A DNA stretch of 64,000 nt from Prevotella communis. GTDB lineage: Bacteria; Bacteroidota; Bacteroidia; Bacteroidales; Bacteroidaceae. The stretch covers positions 1,674,001 through 1,738,000 of the forward strand of contig NZ_CP091792.1 in assembly GCF_022024115.1 (NCBI RefSeq), given 5' to 3'. The position numbers were made by a program, and so were the translations under genes. The notes below the pieces were generated by a model, which was not told the origin of the DNA, made no database searches, and saw only the letters and a list, made by a program, of their open reading frames with translations. Positions 29,393 through 38,554 of this stretch are shown here, piece by piece; the first letter of the stretch is position 1, and the number at the start of each line of letters is the position of its first letter.

Positions 29393-29938
29393 TTACTTCT
29401 TTTTAGTGTTAAACTTACCGACCTGCCAGTCAGCGCCGCCCTCCAGGATGTTGGGCAGTGAACCGCCCTGATAAACCTCCTTGTCGAGGTGGAGCACCAG
29501 AGAGTCACGACTGAACGTGGCATTCTCGAAGTCGTTGGTAAACTCAATAGCGTCGAAGTTGCAGGCGTTAGTACAGAGCTGGCAGAACATGCAGTCGCCC
29601 AGGTCGTACTGATAATCGTCGAGCACCTTTTTCTTCTTACCCGTCTCAGGATCCTCCTGCATGTGGGCAGTAATCTTGATAGTGCCGTTAGGACAAGCCT
29701 TCTCACACAGCGTGCAGGCTGTGCACTTATAGGCGCCGTCTTCGTTGCGCTTGAAGACCAGACGTCCGCGATGACGCTTTGACACGTGGAGTGTGGTCTT
29801 ACGGTTCTCAGGGTACTGCTCAGTACACTTGTTGGTCCAGTAGTCCTTGAAGTACTCACCGATGGTGACCTTCATACCGGTGGCCAACGTCTTGATGCCG
29901 TGCCCTATTTCTCCGAAATATGATTTATTATCTTCCAT
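29393..29938 (-). CDS. nuoI: Complex I subunit I, two [4Fe-4S] clusters
   Basis: A 181-residue peripheral-arm protein. Two ferredoxin motifs are seen: Cys72, 75, 78, 82 (CTACTLCEKACP) and Cys116, 119, 122, 126 (CMFCQLCTNACN), holding clusters N6a and N6b. These pass electrons toward NuoB. Because nuoEFG are absent, NuoI and NuoCD form the entry face, and a ferredoxin-like donor could dock here (inference from other complex I enzymes without the NADH module). The C-terminus is lysine-rich. Confidence 0.95.
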   Translation of the reverse strand: MEDNKSYFGEIGHGIKTLATGMKVTIGEYFKDYWTNKCTEQYPENRKTTLHVSKRHRGRLVFKRNEDGAYKCTACTLCEKACPNGTIKITAHMQEDPETGKKKKVLDDYQYDLGDCMFCQLCTNACNFDAIEFTNDFENATFSRDSLVLHLDKEVYQGGSLPNILEGGADWQVGKFNTKKK

Positions 29939-29949
29939 TTTGCTATACC

Positions 29950-31047
29950 TTATTTAATATAAAGTCCGAAAGCCACGATGACCGTCATCAGCACCAGGTT
30001 GATGAGTGCCAGCGGCATGAGGTACTTCCACTCCAACTTCAGGATCTGGTCGATACGCAGACGTGGGAAGGTCCACTTGATCCACATGAGCAACCATACC
30101 AGCAGGAAGGCCTTACCCATGAACCACACAATACCGGGGATATACTGCATCACCTCGTCGAACGCCTCGACACCAATCTGGATAGGTGCCCATCCGCCCA
30201 GGAATACGGTGGCAGCAATACCTGCAATGATAAAGAGGTTCAGGAACTCGGCCAGGTAGAAGAAGCCGAAGCCCATACCAGAATACTCAGTGTGGTGACC
30301 AGCTGTCAGCTCACTCTCAGCCTCGGCCATGTCGAACGGGCCGCGGTTGGCCTCTGCATTACCTGCTACGAGGAATACGAGGAAAGCGATGATAGCGGGC
30401 ACATGACCCTGTACGATGAGCCATCCCCAAGGTCCGGCCTGAGCCTCCACGATACCGCTCACCTGCATCGTACCAGTCAGGATGACAGCCGTAATCAGGC
30501 AGAGGCAGAGAGACATCTCGTAAGAAATCATCTGTACGGCAGCACGCATGGCTGACACCACAGAGTACTTGTTGTTAGAGCCCCAACCTGCGAGGAAGAT
30601 ACCCACCACGCCAATAGAAGAGATGGCGGTAAGCAGGAAAACACCTACGTTGAAGTCGAGGATTTGGGCACCACGGTTCCAGGGCAGGAAGGCAAAAGCG
30701 CCTACAGAGCCGATGATAACCAGGAAGGGAGCTACGATGTAGAGCAGCTTGTCGGCCTTGTCAACGAAGAAGATCTCCTTGATGAGCATCTTCAGCACGT
30801 CGGCCAGCACCTGCATCAAGCCCCAGGGTCCTACGCGAACCGGGCCGATACGGCACTGGAAGTAGGCGCAGACCTTACGCTCCATGAAAATCAGTATCAT
30901 AGCGATTACAGAGTAGGCGCCCAGGATTGCAGAACCCACGAGAACGCACTCAATCAGAATCGCAAAGAACTCGCTCAGTCCCAGTGTCTGCAGGAGCAGC
31001 TCATGAAACCAAGTGGTCACTTGTGAAAAATCAAATATATGTTCCAT
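29950..31047 (-). CDS. nuoH: Complex I subunit H
   Basis: A 365-residue membrane subunit that forms the quinone-binding cavity with NuoB and NuoD. It has about eight helices, the MERKVCAYFQCRIGPVRVGPWGLMQ signature and the GPFDMAEAESELTAGHHTEYSGM loop. A C-terminal KWTFPRLRIDQILKLEWKYLMPLALIN completes the fold. It is spaced 8 nt after nuoCD and 11 nt before nuoI. Confidence 0.96.
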   Translation of the reverse strand: MEHIFDFSQVTTWFHELLLQTLGLSEFFAILIECVLVGSAILGAYSVIAMILIFMERKVCAYFQCRIGPVRVGPWGLMQVLADVLKMLIKEIFFVDKADKLLYIVAPFLVIIGSVGAFAFLPWNRGAQILDFNVGVFLLTAISSIGVVGIFLAGWGSNNKYSVVSAMRAAVQMISYEMSLCLCLITAVILTGTMQVSGIVEAQAGPWGWLIVQGHVPAIIAFLVFLVAGNAEANRGPFDMAEAESELTAGHHTEYSGMGFGFFYLAEFLNLFIIAGIAATVFLGGWAPIQIGVEAFDEVMQYIPGIVWFMGKAFLLVWLLMWIKWTFPRLRIDQILKLEWKYLMPLALINLVLMTVIVAFGLYIK

Positions 31048-31055
31048 AGTTTGTT

Positions 31056-32621
31056 TTATCTGTCGATGTCAGGTATAACAATATCGATAGCAGCGCCAGT
31101 AGTCACCAGGTCGGCAATCTTCTGTCCGCGCAGCATCGGATCGAGTGCACCAACGAGCGAGAGACCCATAGGACGCATCTTCATGCGGTAAGGACTCTTG
31201 TCGCCCTTAGAATCGAGGTATACGCCAAACTCACCTGCAGCACCCTCTACAGAGAAGTACCACTGTCCCTCGGGCACCTTGATGATAGGCTTCTGCTTCA
31301 CGTAGAAGTCGCCCTCAGGAATATTGTCGATGAGCTGCTCGATGATGTTCAGGCTCTGGTACATCTCGTTGATATGCACGAGGTAACGACCCATAGAGTC
31401 GCAGCTGTCAAGAGTGATCTGTTCGAAGTTCACCTTGTCATACATATCATAAGGATGGTTCTTACGCACGTCGTTCTTCCAGCCAGAAGCACGGCCGGCA
31501 GGACCCGTCACACCATAGTTGATACAGTCGTCGAGTGACATAGGACCAACGTTCTCCAGACGGTTGTGAGCGATGATATTGTCACCAAACACATCCATAT
31601 ACTCCTTAATCATCGGACGCAGGTACTTGCACAGCTCCTTCACATTCTTCACGAAGTTGGGATCGATATCGTCCTGCAGTCCACCGATGCGGTAGTAGTT
31701 CTGGATCAGGCGTCCGCCAGTTGTCTCCTCCATCACGTTCAGCACATGCTCACGGTCGCGCATACCGTAAAGGAAGGCGGTGAGAGCACCCAGGTCCTGA
31801 GCGCAGCAAGAAGTAAACAGCAAGTGACTGTCCAGACGCTGCAGCTCGTCCATGATGGTACGGATATAGTGGATACGGTCGGTCAGTTCCACCTCCATAG
31901 CCTCCTCGATAACGCCCACCAGCGCATGACGCTGCTGCATGGCGCAGAGATAGTTCAGGCGGTCGGTCAGCGCCAGTGTCTGAGGATAAGTCATTGACTC
32001 CCACATCTTCTCGATACCACGGTGGATATAACCCAGATGGGGATAGATGCGCTTCACGGTCTCACCGTTCAGTACGGTCTGCAGACGGAGCACACCGTGA
32101 GTAGAGGGGTGCTGAGGACCGATGTTGATGACGTAGTCGTCGGAAGTGAAGAGCTTGTTCTCCTTCTTCTGCAGACGGCCGTCGCGGTCGAGAGAATACT
32201 CCAGGCCATAGTCGGGCTCGTTATCATCCTCCAGCGTATACTCGTCGGTAGCCTTGAAGTCCTTGCGCAGGGGATAACCCTTGAAGTCGTTGCGCAGGAA
32301 CAGGCGACGCATGTCGGGGTGTCCCAGGAACTTAATGCCGAGGAAGTCGAAGCACTCACGCTCCAGCAGGTCGGCACCCTTCCAGATGTTAACCACGGTA
32401 GGAATGACACTCTCGCCATCCACCACCTTTGCCAGCATCTTCACGCTGACGCGCTCGTGGTTCTCCGTGTTCTCAAGGATATATACACAGCCAAGACCTT
32501 CTTCTTCGCCGAAGTCCTCGCCAACGATGGTCACCAGGAAGTCGAAGTGCTTCTTGTCTTTCAAGTTCTGCATCTCCTGTGCGAACTTGTCAAAATCAAA
32601 TACAAGATGATTCAGTTTCAT
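31056..32621 (-). CDS. nuoCD: Complex I fused subunit CD
   Basis: A 521-residue fusion of the 30-kDa (NuoC, residues 1 to about 135; LLERECFDFLGIKFLGHPDMRRLFL) and 49-kDa (NuoD, from about 165; INIGPQHPSTHGVLRLQTVLNGE) subunits. NuoD carries the quinone-site residues, with HLGYIHRGIEKM and DPNFVKNV regions visible. The fusion also occurs in E. coli, where it is about 600 residues. The start overlaps the nuoB stop as ATGA. Confidence 0.95.
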   Translation of the reverse strand: MKLNHLVFDFDKFAQEMQNLKDKKHFDFLVTIVGEDFGEEEGLGCVYILENTENHERVSVKMLAKVVDGESVIPTVVNIWKGADLLERECFDFLGIKFLGHPDMRRLFLRNDFKGYPLRKDFKATDEYTLEDDNEPDYGLEYSLDRDGRLQKKENKLFTSDDYVINIGPQHPSTHGVLRLQTVLNGETVKRIYPHLGYIHRGIEKMWESMTYPQTLALTDRLNYLCAMQQRHALVGVIEEAMEVELTDRIHYIRTIMDELQRLDSHLLFTSCCAQDLGALTAFLYGMRDREHVLNVMEETTGGRLIQNYYRIGGLQDDIDPNFVKNVKELCKYLRPMIKEYMDVFGDNIIAHNRLENVGPMSLDDCINYGVTGPAGRASGWKNDVRKNHPYDMYDKVNFEQITLDSCDSMGRYLVHINEMYQSLNIIEQLIDNIPEGDFYVKQKPIIKVPEGQWYFSVEGAAGEFGVYLDSKGDKSPYRMKMRPMGLSLVGALDPMLRGQKIADLVTTGAAIDIVIPDIDR

Positions 32622-33322
32622 TTCGCTTCCTCCTGTTCTTTTTTAAGTGATTCAGTAAACTCGGCAGGTACCTCAGTCACCACGATGGGCTTCTTGCCAC
32701 CGCGTCCGTAGGTCAGTTCCTCGTTAGAGACGCCCAGGGCAGCCTCTTCCTTGGTCTGCTTATGGTTGGCACCACCAAAGAATTTCTCAATCTTCACCTT
32801 ACGCTGCAGCTGCATCATACCGTAGAGGATGGCCTCCGGACGGGGAGGACAGCCAGGAATGAATACGTCCACGGGAACGATTTCCTCGATACCCTTTACT
32901 ACGTGATAGCTCTGCTTGAAGGGACCGCCACTGATGGCGCAGCCACCAACGGCAACCACATACTTAGGCTCTGCCATCTCGTCGTACAGACGCTTCAGTG
33001 CAGGAGCCATCTTGTGTGTGATAGTACCAGCACACATAATCAGGTCGGCCTGACGTGGTGAGTTACGTGTCACCTCGAAGCCAAAGCGTGAGAAGTCATA
33101 GCGTGAACAACCGCAAGCCATGAATTCAATACCGCAGCATGAAGTGGCGAAAGTGAGTGACCACAGTGAGTTAGAACGTCCCCAGTTAATCAGGGAATCC
33201 AAGTTACCGGTTACGACGTTGACACCGCCCTCATGGAGCTCGTCAACGATTTTCTCCAACGACTCGTTATCCTTGAACTCGTCGTATGGCAGAGACTTGA
33301 TTGATGGTTTTCTTACTTCCAT
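32618..33322 (-). CDS. nuoB: Complex I subunit B, cluster N2
   Basis: A 234-residue subunit that holds the terminal [4Fe-4S] cluster N2, which reduces the quinone. Ligands are the tandem Cys62-Cys63 in FATSCCGIEFMACG, the Cys in VAVGGCAISGG and the Cys in FIPGCPPRPEAI. I chose ATG 33322 because an AAAGGAGC ribosome-binding sequence lies 6-12 nt upstream and because the 37 residues before it do not match the family. The start overlaps the nuoA end by 10 nt. The C-terminal 50 residues are an extra charged tail. Confidence 0.95.
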   Translation of the reverse strand: MEVRKPSIKSLPYDEFKDNESLEKIVDELHEGGVNVVTGNLDSLINWGRSNSLWSLTFATSCCGIEFMACGCSRYDFSRFGFEVTRNSPRQADLIMCAGTITHKMAPALKRLYDEMAEPKYVVAVGGCAISGGPFKQSYHVVKGIEEIVPVDVFIPGCPPRPEAILYGMMQLQRKVKIEKFFGGANHKQTKEEAALGVSNEELTYGRGGKKPIVVTEVPAEFTESLKKEQEEAK

Positions 33323-33663
33323 TCCAGTGCTCCTTTCCGCCAAGCATAAGCCAAGCCAAATACTAATACTACCAGGAAGAACCCGATTGACAGCAGAGCC
33401 ATCGGTCCGAAGTCCTTCACAACCACAGCCCACGGATACAGAAACACGGTTTCTACATCGAACATGAGAAAGAGGATGGCAAACAAATAATAACCTACGT
33501 TAATGGGAATCCAACTGGATCCGTGCGTTGGGATACCGCACTCAAACGGCTCTCCCTTAATCTTGTTATAAGAACGCGGACCCAATAGTTTTGCCATCAC
33601 ATAGGCAGCTGCCACCAGTGTAATAGCCGTCATGAGGACGGTAATTAACATTGTGAAATTCAT
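33313..33663 (-). CDS. nuoA: Complex I subunit A
   Basis: A 116-residue membrane subunit with three helices and the NuoA signature FECGIPTHGS followed by FLMFDVETVFLYPWAV. It is the first gene of the ten-gene nuo operon; the promoter element is about 45 nt upstream. Confidence 0.95.
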   Translation of the reverse strand: MNFTMLITVLMTAITLVAAAYVMAKLLGPRSYNKIKGEPFECGIPTHGSSWIPINVGYYLFAILFLMFDVETVFLYPWAVVVKDFGPMALLSIGFFLVVLVFGLAYAWRKGALEWK

Positions 33664-33706
33664 AAACTATTTAATGTTATAACAATATTGTTCTTAATAG
33701 CGGCTG

Positions 33707-33714
33707 CAAAGGTA
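33707..33714 (-). promoter_or_regulatory. -7 element for the nuo operon
   Basis: Minus strand reads TACCTTTG followed by C, 44 nt upstream of the nuoA ATG. It is divergent from the element at 33759. No clear -33 TTTG. Confidence 0.6.
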
Positions 33715-33758
33715 CAAAAAAAATACGGAAAATGAATGCGGAATTCATAAATATTTTG

Positions 33759-33766
33759 TACCTTTG
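33759..33766 (+). promoter_or_regulatory. -7 element for the TonB-dependent receptor gene
   Basis: TACCTTTG followed by C, 26 nt upstream of the receptor ATG. Confidence 0.6.
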
Positions 33767-33791
33767 CGCCGTTTTTTTTAAATAACTCAGT

Positions 33792-35864
33792 ATGTTTAAA
33801 CCTCAATTTCAGAAACGCCAGGTAATGGTATTCCACCAATTCCAGCGAAAAGGCTATTCCCTCTTCGCTGCATTGGGTCGTGAAGTTGTCATTTCTGTGC
33901 TCAGCGTTGCTACCTTGTCGGCTAGCAAAGCTGCCAGCATCAGCGATGAGACTTTCCGTGTGGATTCTACCAAGGCGACTGCCCGTGAGGTGACGCTAGA
34001 TGATGTATGCGTCACAGGCTCCAGGGCACCCCTGACCGTGAGTCAGGCTGCGAGAATGGTAACTGTACTGAGCCGCGAGGATATTGCGCAGGCGCCAGTA
34101 CAAAGTGTTAACGATTTGCTGAAGATGGCCGTTGGTGTAGATGTCAGGCAACGAGGCCCGCTAGGCTCCCAGACCGACATCAGTATAAGAGGCGGCACCC
34201 AAGAGCAAATCGTTGTGTTATTAAACGGCATCAATATCTGCGACCCCCAGACGGGACACAACACCTTTGATCTTCCTTGTGACCTTTCCGACATTATCAG
34301 GGTAGAAGTGCTGGAAGGACCTGCCGGACGCGTTTATGGCACGTCATCACTTGTTGGTGCCATCAACATCGTCACCTCAGCCCACAAGGACAGCGGAAAC
34401 AGTGCGGATATCAGTCTGGAAGCAGGCTCTTTTGGCTATGCCAAAGTGGGTGCTGCCGGCAGTTATGCCCCCGGCAGCGTACCGCTGACCTCCCGTCTGT
34501 CGTGTTCGTACGCCCGTTCCGATGGCTATTCGCGTTCACGGGCAGGTAGGCTGAACACCGACTTCAGTGGTGCGAAAGCCTTTTATCAGGGTGCTTATGA
34601 TGATGACCGGATAAAGCTCTCATGGCACGCCGGACTGTCGGACAAGGGGTGGGGGTCAGGTACATTTTATGCTACTCCCCGCTGGCAGGCCGACGAACAG
34701 TATGAGCATACCACGAAGGTACATACCGCCTTGCAGGGAGAAAATAAAGATGGTGTCTTGCACTTCCAGCCGTCCGTCTACTGGAACCATTACCAGGACC
34801 GGTACGAAGGTTACCGGGGACGCCCAAACACCATGAAGTATAATTATAACCGATGTGACGTATACGGCTTAAAGCTAAATAGTTACTTTGACTGGCTCTG
34901 CGGACGTACAGCACTAGGCGCGGAGATACGCAACGAAGACTTGGTGAGTGGTAACCTGGGCGAACCGCTATCCCGCACGCATCATATCAGTGGTACCGAC
35001 CGCGACTATACGCTGGGCGTGAACCGTACGAATATCAGTGCCCACCTGGAGCATAATGTGATATTCGACCACCTGACCATTTCCGCTGGCTTCGTGGCAG
35101 CAAAGAGCTCGTGGAGCAACATGAACATGACCATCTACCCGGGTCTTGACGTGAGCTATGTGATGGGCCGCGTGAAACTCTTCGCATCCTATAACTCCTC
35201 CCTCCGTCTGCCCTCCTTTACGGAGATGTACTATAAGTTGCAGGGCTATGCCGCCGACCCCCATCTGAAACCGGAGGAGATGCAGGCCGTTGAACTGGGT
35301 TCGCAGATCCATACCCCTGTGGTCAGCGCGAAGGTATCGGCCTATTACCACCACGGTAAGAATATGATAGACTGGATTATGGATACGACGCAGGGCGAAC
35401 AGGCACAGTGGCAGAGCGTGAACCACACCCAGCTCAATGCCTACGGACTGGAAGCCGCCCTGCAGGTACCTGTGAAGATTGGTCAGTTCGACTTGTCGTA
35501 TAGCTATATCTATCAGGATAAAGCCAACGAGCCCGGCATCGTGTCGCAGTATGCCCTGGAGTATCTGCGCCATAAACTGGTAGCCGGTCTGCAGACCAAG
35601 GAGTGGCGTGGCATCAGCATGCGTCTCAACTGCCGTTGGCAGGACCGTGTGGGCGCCTATACCAGTTTCGACGGCACCCTGTGCGACTACCGTCCCTACG
35701 CACTGGTAGATGCCCGTATCCAGAAACAGACACAGCGCTATATGGTTTATGTCGAAGCCAACAACCTGTTTGACAACCGCTCGTATGTGGATTTCGGCAA
35801 CGTGCAGCAGCCCGGCCTATGGGTTGTCACAGGCCTCAAAATCTACTTGCACAGCAGGCGGTAA
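33792..35864 (+). CDS. TonB-dependent outer-membrane receptor
   Basis: A 690-residue receptor of the BtuB/CirA type for energised uptake of a scarce nutrient. The N-terminus is an unusually long signal region (about 45 residues) containing RKGYSLFAALGREVVISVLS before the cleavage zone SASKAAS. The plug domain (about 70-190) shows VLSREDIAQAPVQSVNDLLK, SIRGGTQEQIVVLLNGINI and RVEVLEGPAGRVYGTSSLVGAINIVTS. The barrel ends with the family-typical NNLFDNRSYVDFGNVQQPG and GLKIYLHSRR. No cobalamin riboswitch or transporter genes are nearby, so the ligand is not determined. The last 22 nt overlap the 3' end of the convergent addB-like gene. Confidence 0.88.
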   Translation: MFKPQFQKRQVMVFHQFQRKGYSLFAALGREVVISVLSVATLSASKAASISDETFRVDSTKATAREVTLDDVCVTGSRAPLTVSQAARMVTVLSREDIAQAPVQSVNDLLKMAVGVDVRQRGPLGSQTDISIRGGTQEQIVVLLNGINICDPQTGHNTFDLPCDLSDIIRVEVLEGPAGRVYGTSSLVGAINIVTSAHKDSGNSADISLEAGSFGYAKVGAAGSYAPGSVPLTSRLSCSYARSDGYSRSRAGRLNTDFSGAKAFYQGAYDDDRIKLSWHAGLSDKGWGSGTFYATPRWQADEQYEHTTKVHTALQGENKDGVLHFQPSVYWNHYQDRYEGYRGRPNTMKYNYNRCDVYGLKLNSYFDWLCGRTALGAEIRNEDLVSGNLGEPLSRTHHISGTDRDYTLGVNRTNISAHLEHNVIFDHLTISAGFVAAKSSWSNMNMTIYPGLDVSYVMGRVKLFASYNSSLRLPSFTEMYYKLQGYAADPHLKPEEMQAVELGSQIHTPVVSAKVSAYYHHGKNMIDWIMDTTQGEQAQWQSVNHTQLNAYGLEAALQVPVKIGQFDLSYSYIYQDKANEPGIVSQYALEYLRHKLVAGLQTKEWRGISMRLNCRWQDRVGAYTSFDGTLCDYRPYALVDARIQKQTQRYMVYVEANNLFDNRSYVDFGNVQQPGLWVVTGLKIYLHSRR

Positions 35865-38554
35865 GGACAGTACGTGCAACGCTCCCGTTGTTCGGTAGGC
35901 TGATACGGGATATCCGCATTAAACATATCGTCAACGGTTGTACGCAGCAGTTCCATGAACCGTGAAATATTTGGCCCCACATCTGTGATAGGCTCACGTC
36001 CGAAGCAGAGCGTGGGGTCATAGTCTTTTCCGGCCGAGTGCTGGATGAAGAGCAGGGCAGGGGATACCGGTACTTCGGGGTACTTTTTCTTGACGAGCGC
36101 CGCATACAGGAAGGTCTGCAGGTAATAGTCGCTGTGGTTGGCCAGACTCTCCTGCTTGAAGATAGCATCCACGTCAGCCAGCCCTTTCACGTTGCCGCCA
36201 CCCGTCTTGTAGTCAATCACGCGAATCCTCTCCACGCCATCCTTCACAATACGGTCCAGTCGGTCTATGCGTCCGCCGATGACGGTGCTGATATGCGGTG
36301 TCTGGAACGTATCGCGCACATCCGTCTCCAGTCCGATGATACTGAACGGTGCCAGCTCGTGGTCCAACTGAAGCAGCTGGCGCAGGTAGTGTATCAGCAC
36401 CTGACGGTTGATAATCTGCAGTCCGTTGAGCCGCTTCGTATCCAGCGACGCCACCTTCAGCTCCTTCTGTATCGCCTCGTCAATCACCCGTTCTATCTCA
36501 CTGTCGTTCTTCAGCAGTTCCTCGATATCACTCTTCTGTATCTGGTGGCTCCTTGACAGCATCCGCTCGTAGAGCTGTTGCGAAGCCTCGTGGAAGATAT
36601 TTCCGAACACGCGGTTGTCGATGGTCTCCTCCATATCCTCCTCAGGCTCAAGCAGTCCGCACTCATACTTGTAGTAATAGCGCAGCTGACAGCGCATATA
36701 GGTGTTGATAGCCGTTGGTGTGAGGAAGCCCAACTGCTTTTTCTTCTCCATCCTGATGACCGGCGGATTGCTGCGCATGATGGCAGCTGGCGTCTGGATG
36801 GCGTTGAAATGTATCTGATGCTGGTTGTCCTCCACCATCATCTGCAACATGAAGCGCGACATCTCGCCAGCCTTGCCGTCGGTCGTGCTGTTGTTATACA
36901 GTATCGTGATATCCGACGCACGCTGCAGCAGCCGGTGGAAATAATAGCTGTAGATAGCCACCTTGTGGTCGATGGTCGTCAAACCGTTGGCATCACGGAT
37001 GGTATAGGGGATAAACGACGTATCGTTGACACCACGGGGCATGTTGCCCTCGTTGCACGACAGGAGCAGCACATGCTCGAAGTCCAGGTTACGCGTCTCG
37101 AGCACGCCCATAATCTGGATACCCTCTATCGGTTCGCCGTGGAAGGGCACGCTGGTCGACTGTATCAGCTGGTTCATCAGTCGCTGCAGGGTGTTGTCGT
37201 CTACGGTGAGGTCCCCGCTCTCCACCAGCGCCTGCAACCTGTTCAGCAATGTGTAGCAGCGGAACAGGCACTCCTGGAACAGCGGGTCGTCATCATGGAT
37301 GCAGCGGGCTATATGCAGGATGATGGTACGCATCCATTCCAGCAGGGCCGTCTTCTCCTCCAGCAACCCGCGCACGTCGTCCTCGTCCAGTTGTGCCATA
37401 TAGGGATGACGCAGTACGGCATCCAGATAGCGCTTGCGGAAATAGTTGCGCTGCGGGTCGTAACCCAGCAGACGCAGTTCGCAGAGCAGGGTGATGAGCG
37501 AAGCCACAGGCGACTGTGCCAGCGGATATCCGGTGGTGATGTTCACCTTCTCCACCTCATCCGGAATACAATGGACCACAGCCGGCAGCAACGCCTCGTT
37601 GCACAGCACCACCGCCGTCTTGCTGCCAGCCTCTATGCGTCCGTTCCCGCGCAACCACTGACTGACAAACCGTGCCTGCGCATTCTCCGTGGTCGATGAG
37701 ACATAGTGAATCTCCTTGGCCTTGGCATATTGGTTATAGATGGCATCATCCTCCACGTCAAACTCATTGGGGAAGTCGGCCATCAGTCGCTTGATATAGA
37801 ACCCCGACTCATTATCGTGCATGTACGACTTGTCAAAATCCCAGTAAAAATGGGCCTTTCCTTGCTCCTGCAGATACCTGAACACACATTGTTCTACGGG
37901 CTGCACCAGGTTGAAGCCCACAAACAGGTAGGTCTCGTAGGTCGTGGCCGACGGATGCAGGTTCTCGGCAACCTGCCTGTACAGGGCACCCTCGTAAGCC
38001 AGTCCCTGCTTCGCCAGACGCTCGTTGAAATCATGATAGATAGCCCCAATCTTCGACCAGATATTCAGGAACCGCTGCTTCAGGATGGTGTCCTGGTCGT
38101 CCGAGAAATTCCTGAAGAACCGTTTGATAGCCTCACGCTGTTCGTCGGTGAGGTGACTCACGTCGTCGTACTCGTGGATATCGCGCAGATTGGCAAACAC
38201 CTTGTCGGCATTCGCCATATTCTTGTCCAGGTCGTCGAAATCGGCCAGCAGCAGCTGTCCCCAACTGTAGAAATGATCCAGCGACTCGTTGGACCCGGTG
38301 ATGGTGACAAACGACTTGTACAGGTCGCATACCAGTTTGATGGGGTCGGCCACCTTCAGTTTCCCGTACTCACGAAACAAGTCGCTGATGGTCATGTAGG
38401 CCGGACTCCATATGGGCTTGTCCGACAGCCTTGCCAGCTGACTGTTCAGGAATAGCGACGCACGCTTGTTGGGGAATACCACGGCGACGCGCGACAGGTC
38501 GCTGCCGTATTTCCGTAATATATCCTCTGCTATATATTCTAAGAAAGTACTCAT
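35843..38554 (-). CDS. addB: AddB-like PD-(D/E)XK nuclease/helicase-fold protein
   Basis: A 903-residue partner of the AddA-like helicase in double-strand-break end processing. The N-terminal part is a degenerate UvrD-like helicase (VVFPNKRASLFLN). The C-terminal nuclease domain has LTPTAINTYMRCQLRYYYKYECG, FGNIFHEASQ, GGRIDRLDRI and VIDYKTGGG, with the catalytic D and K. Cysteines in MRCQLRYY and in CTYCPYRLLC match the four-Cys iron-sulphur staple of AddB. ATG 38554 overlaps the addA stop (ATGA). The family is divergent in Bacteroidetes, so the symbol is by functional analogy. Confidence 0.82.
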   Translation of the reverse strand: MSTFLEYIAEDILRKYGSDLSRVAVVFPNKRASLFLNSQLARLSDKPIWSPAYMTISDLFREYGKLKVADPIKLVCDLYKSFVTITGSNESLDHFYSWGQLLLADFDDLDKNMANADKVFANLRDIHEYDDVSHLTDEQREAIKRFFRNFSDDQDTILKQRFLNIWSKIGAIYHDFNERLAKQGLAYEGALYRQVAENLHPSATTYETYLFVGFNLVQPVEQCVFRYLQEQGKAHFYWDFDKSYMHDNESGFYIKRLMADFPNEFDVEDDAIYNQYAKAKEIHYVSSTTENAQARFVSQWLRGNGRIEAGSKTAVVLCNEALLPAVVHCIPDEVEKVNITTGYPLAQSPVASLITLLCELRLLGYDPQRNYFRKRYLDAVLRHPYMAQLDEDDVRGLLEEKTALLEWMRTIILHIARCIHDDDPLFQECLFRCYTLLNRLQALVESGDLTVDDNTLQRLMNQLIQSTSVPFHGEPIEGIQIMGVLETRNLDFEHVLLLSCNEGNMPRGVNDTSFIPYTIRDANGLTTIDHKVAIYSYYFHRLLQRASDITILYNNSTTDGKAGEMSRFMLQMMVEDNQHQIHFNAIQTPAAIMRSNPPVIRMEKKKQLGFLTPTAINTYMRCQLRYYYKYECGLLEPEEDMEETIDNRVFGNIFHEASQQLYERMLSRSHQIQKSDIEELLKNDSEIERVIDEAIQKELKVASLDTKRLNGLQIINRQVLIHYLRQLLQLDHELAPFSIIGLETDVRDTFQTPHISTVIGGRIDRLDRIVKDGVERIRVIDYKTGGGNVKGLADVDAIFKQESLANHSDYYLQTFLYAALVKKKYPEVPVSPALLFIQHSAGKDYDPTLCFGREPITDVGPNISRFMELLRTTVDDMFNADIPYQPTEQRERCTYCPYRLLCK

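Noticed and set aside
33433..33433. Earlier start for nuoB at 33433
   Set aside because: The extra 37 residues overlap nuoA deeply and do not match NuoB; ATG 33322 has a good ribosome-binding sequence.
36578..37699. Long plus-strand ORF of 373 codons opposite the addB-like gene
   Set aside because: Its residue content (many His, Gln, Val, Arg) is the pattern of an antisense shadow, and the minus-strand frame has full AddB-like motifs.
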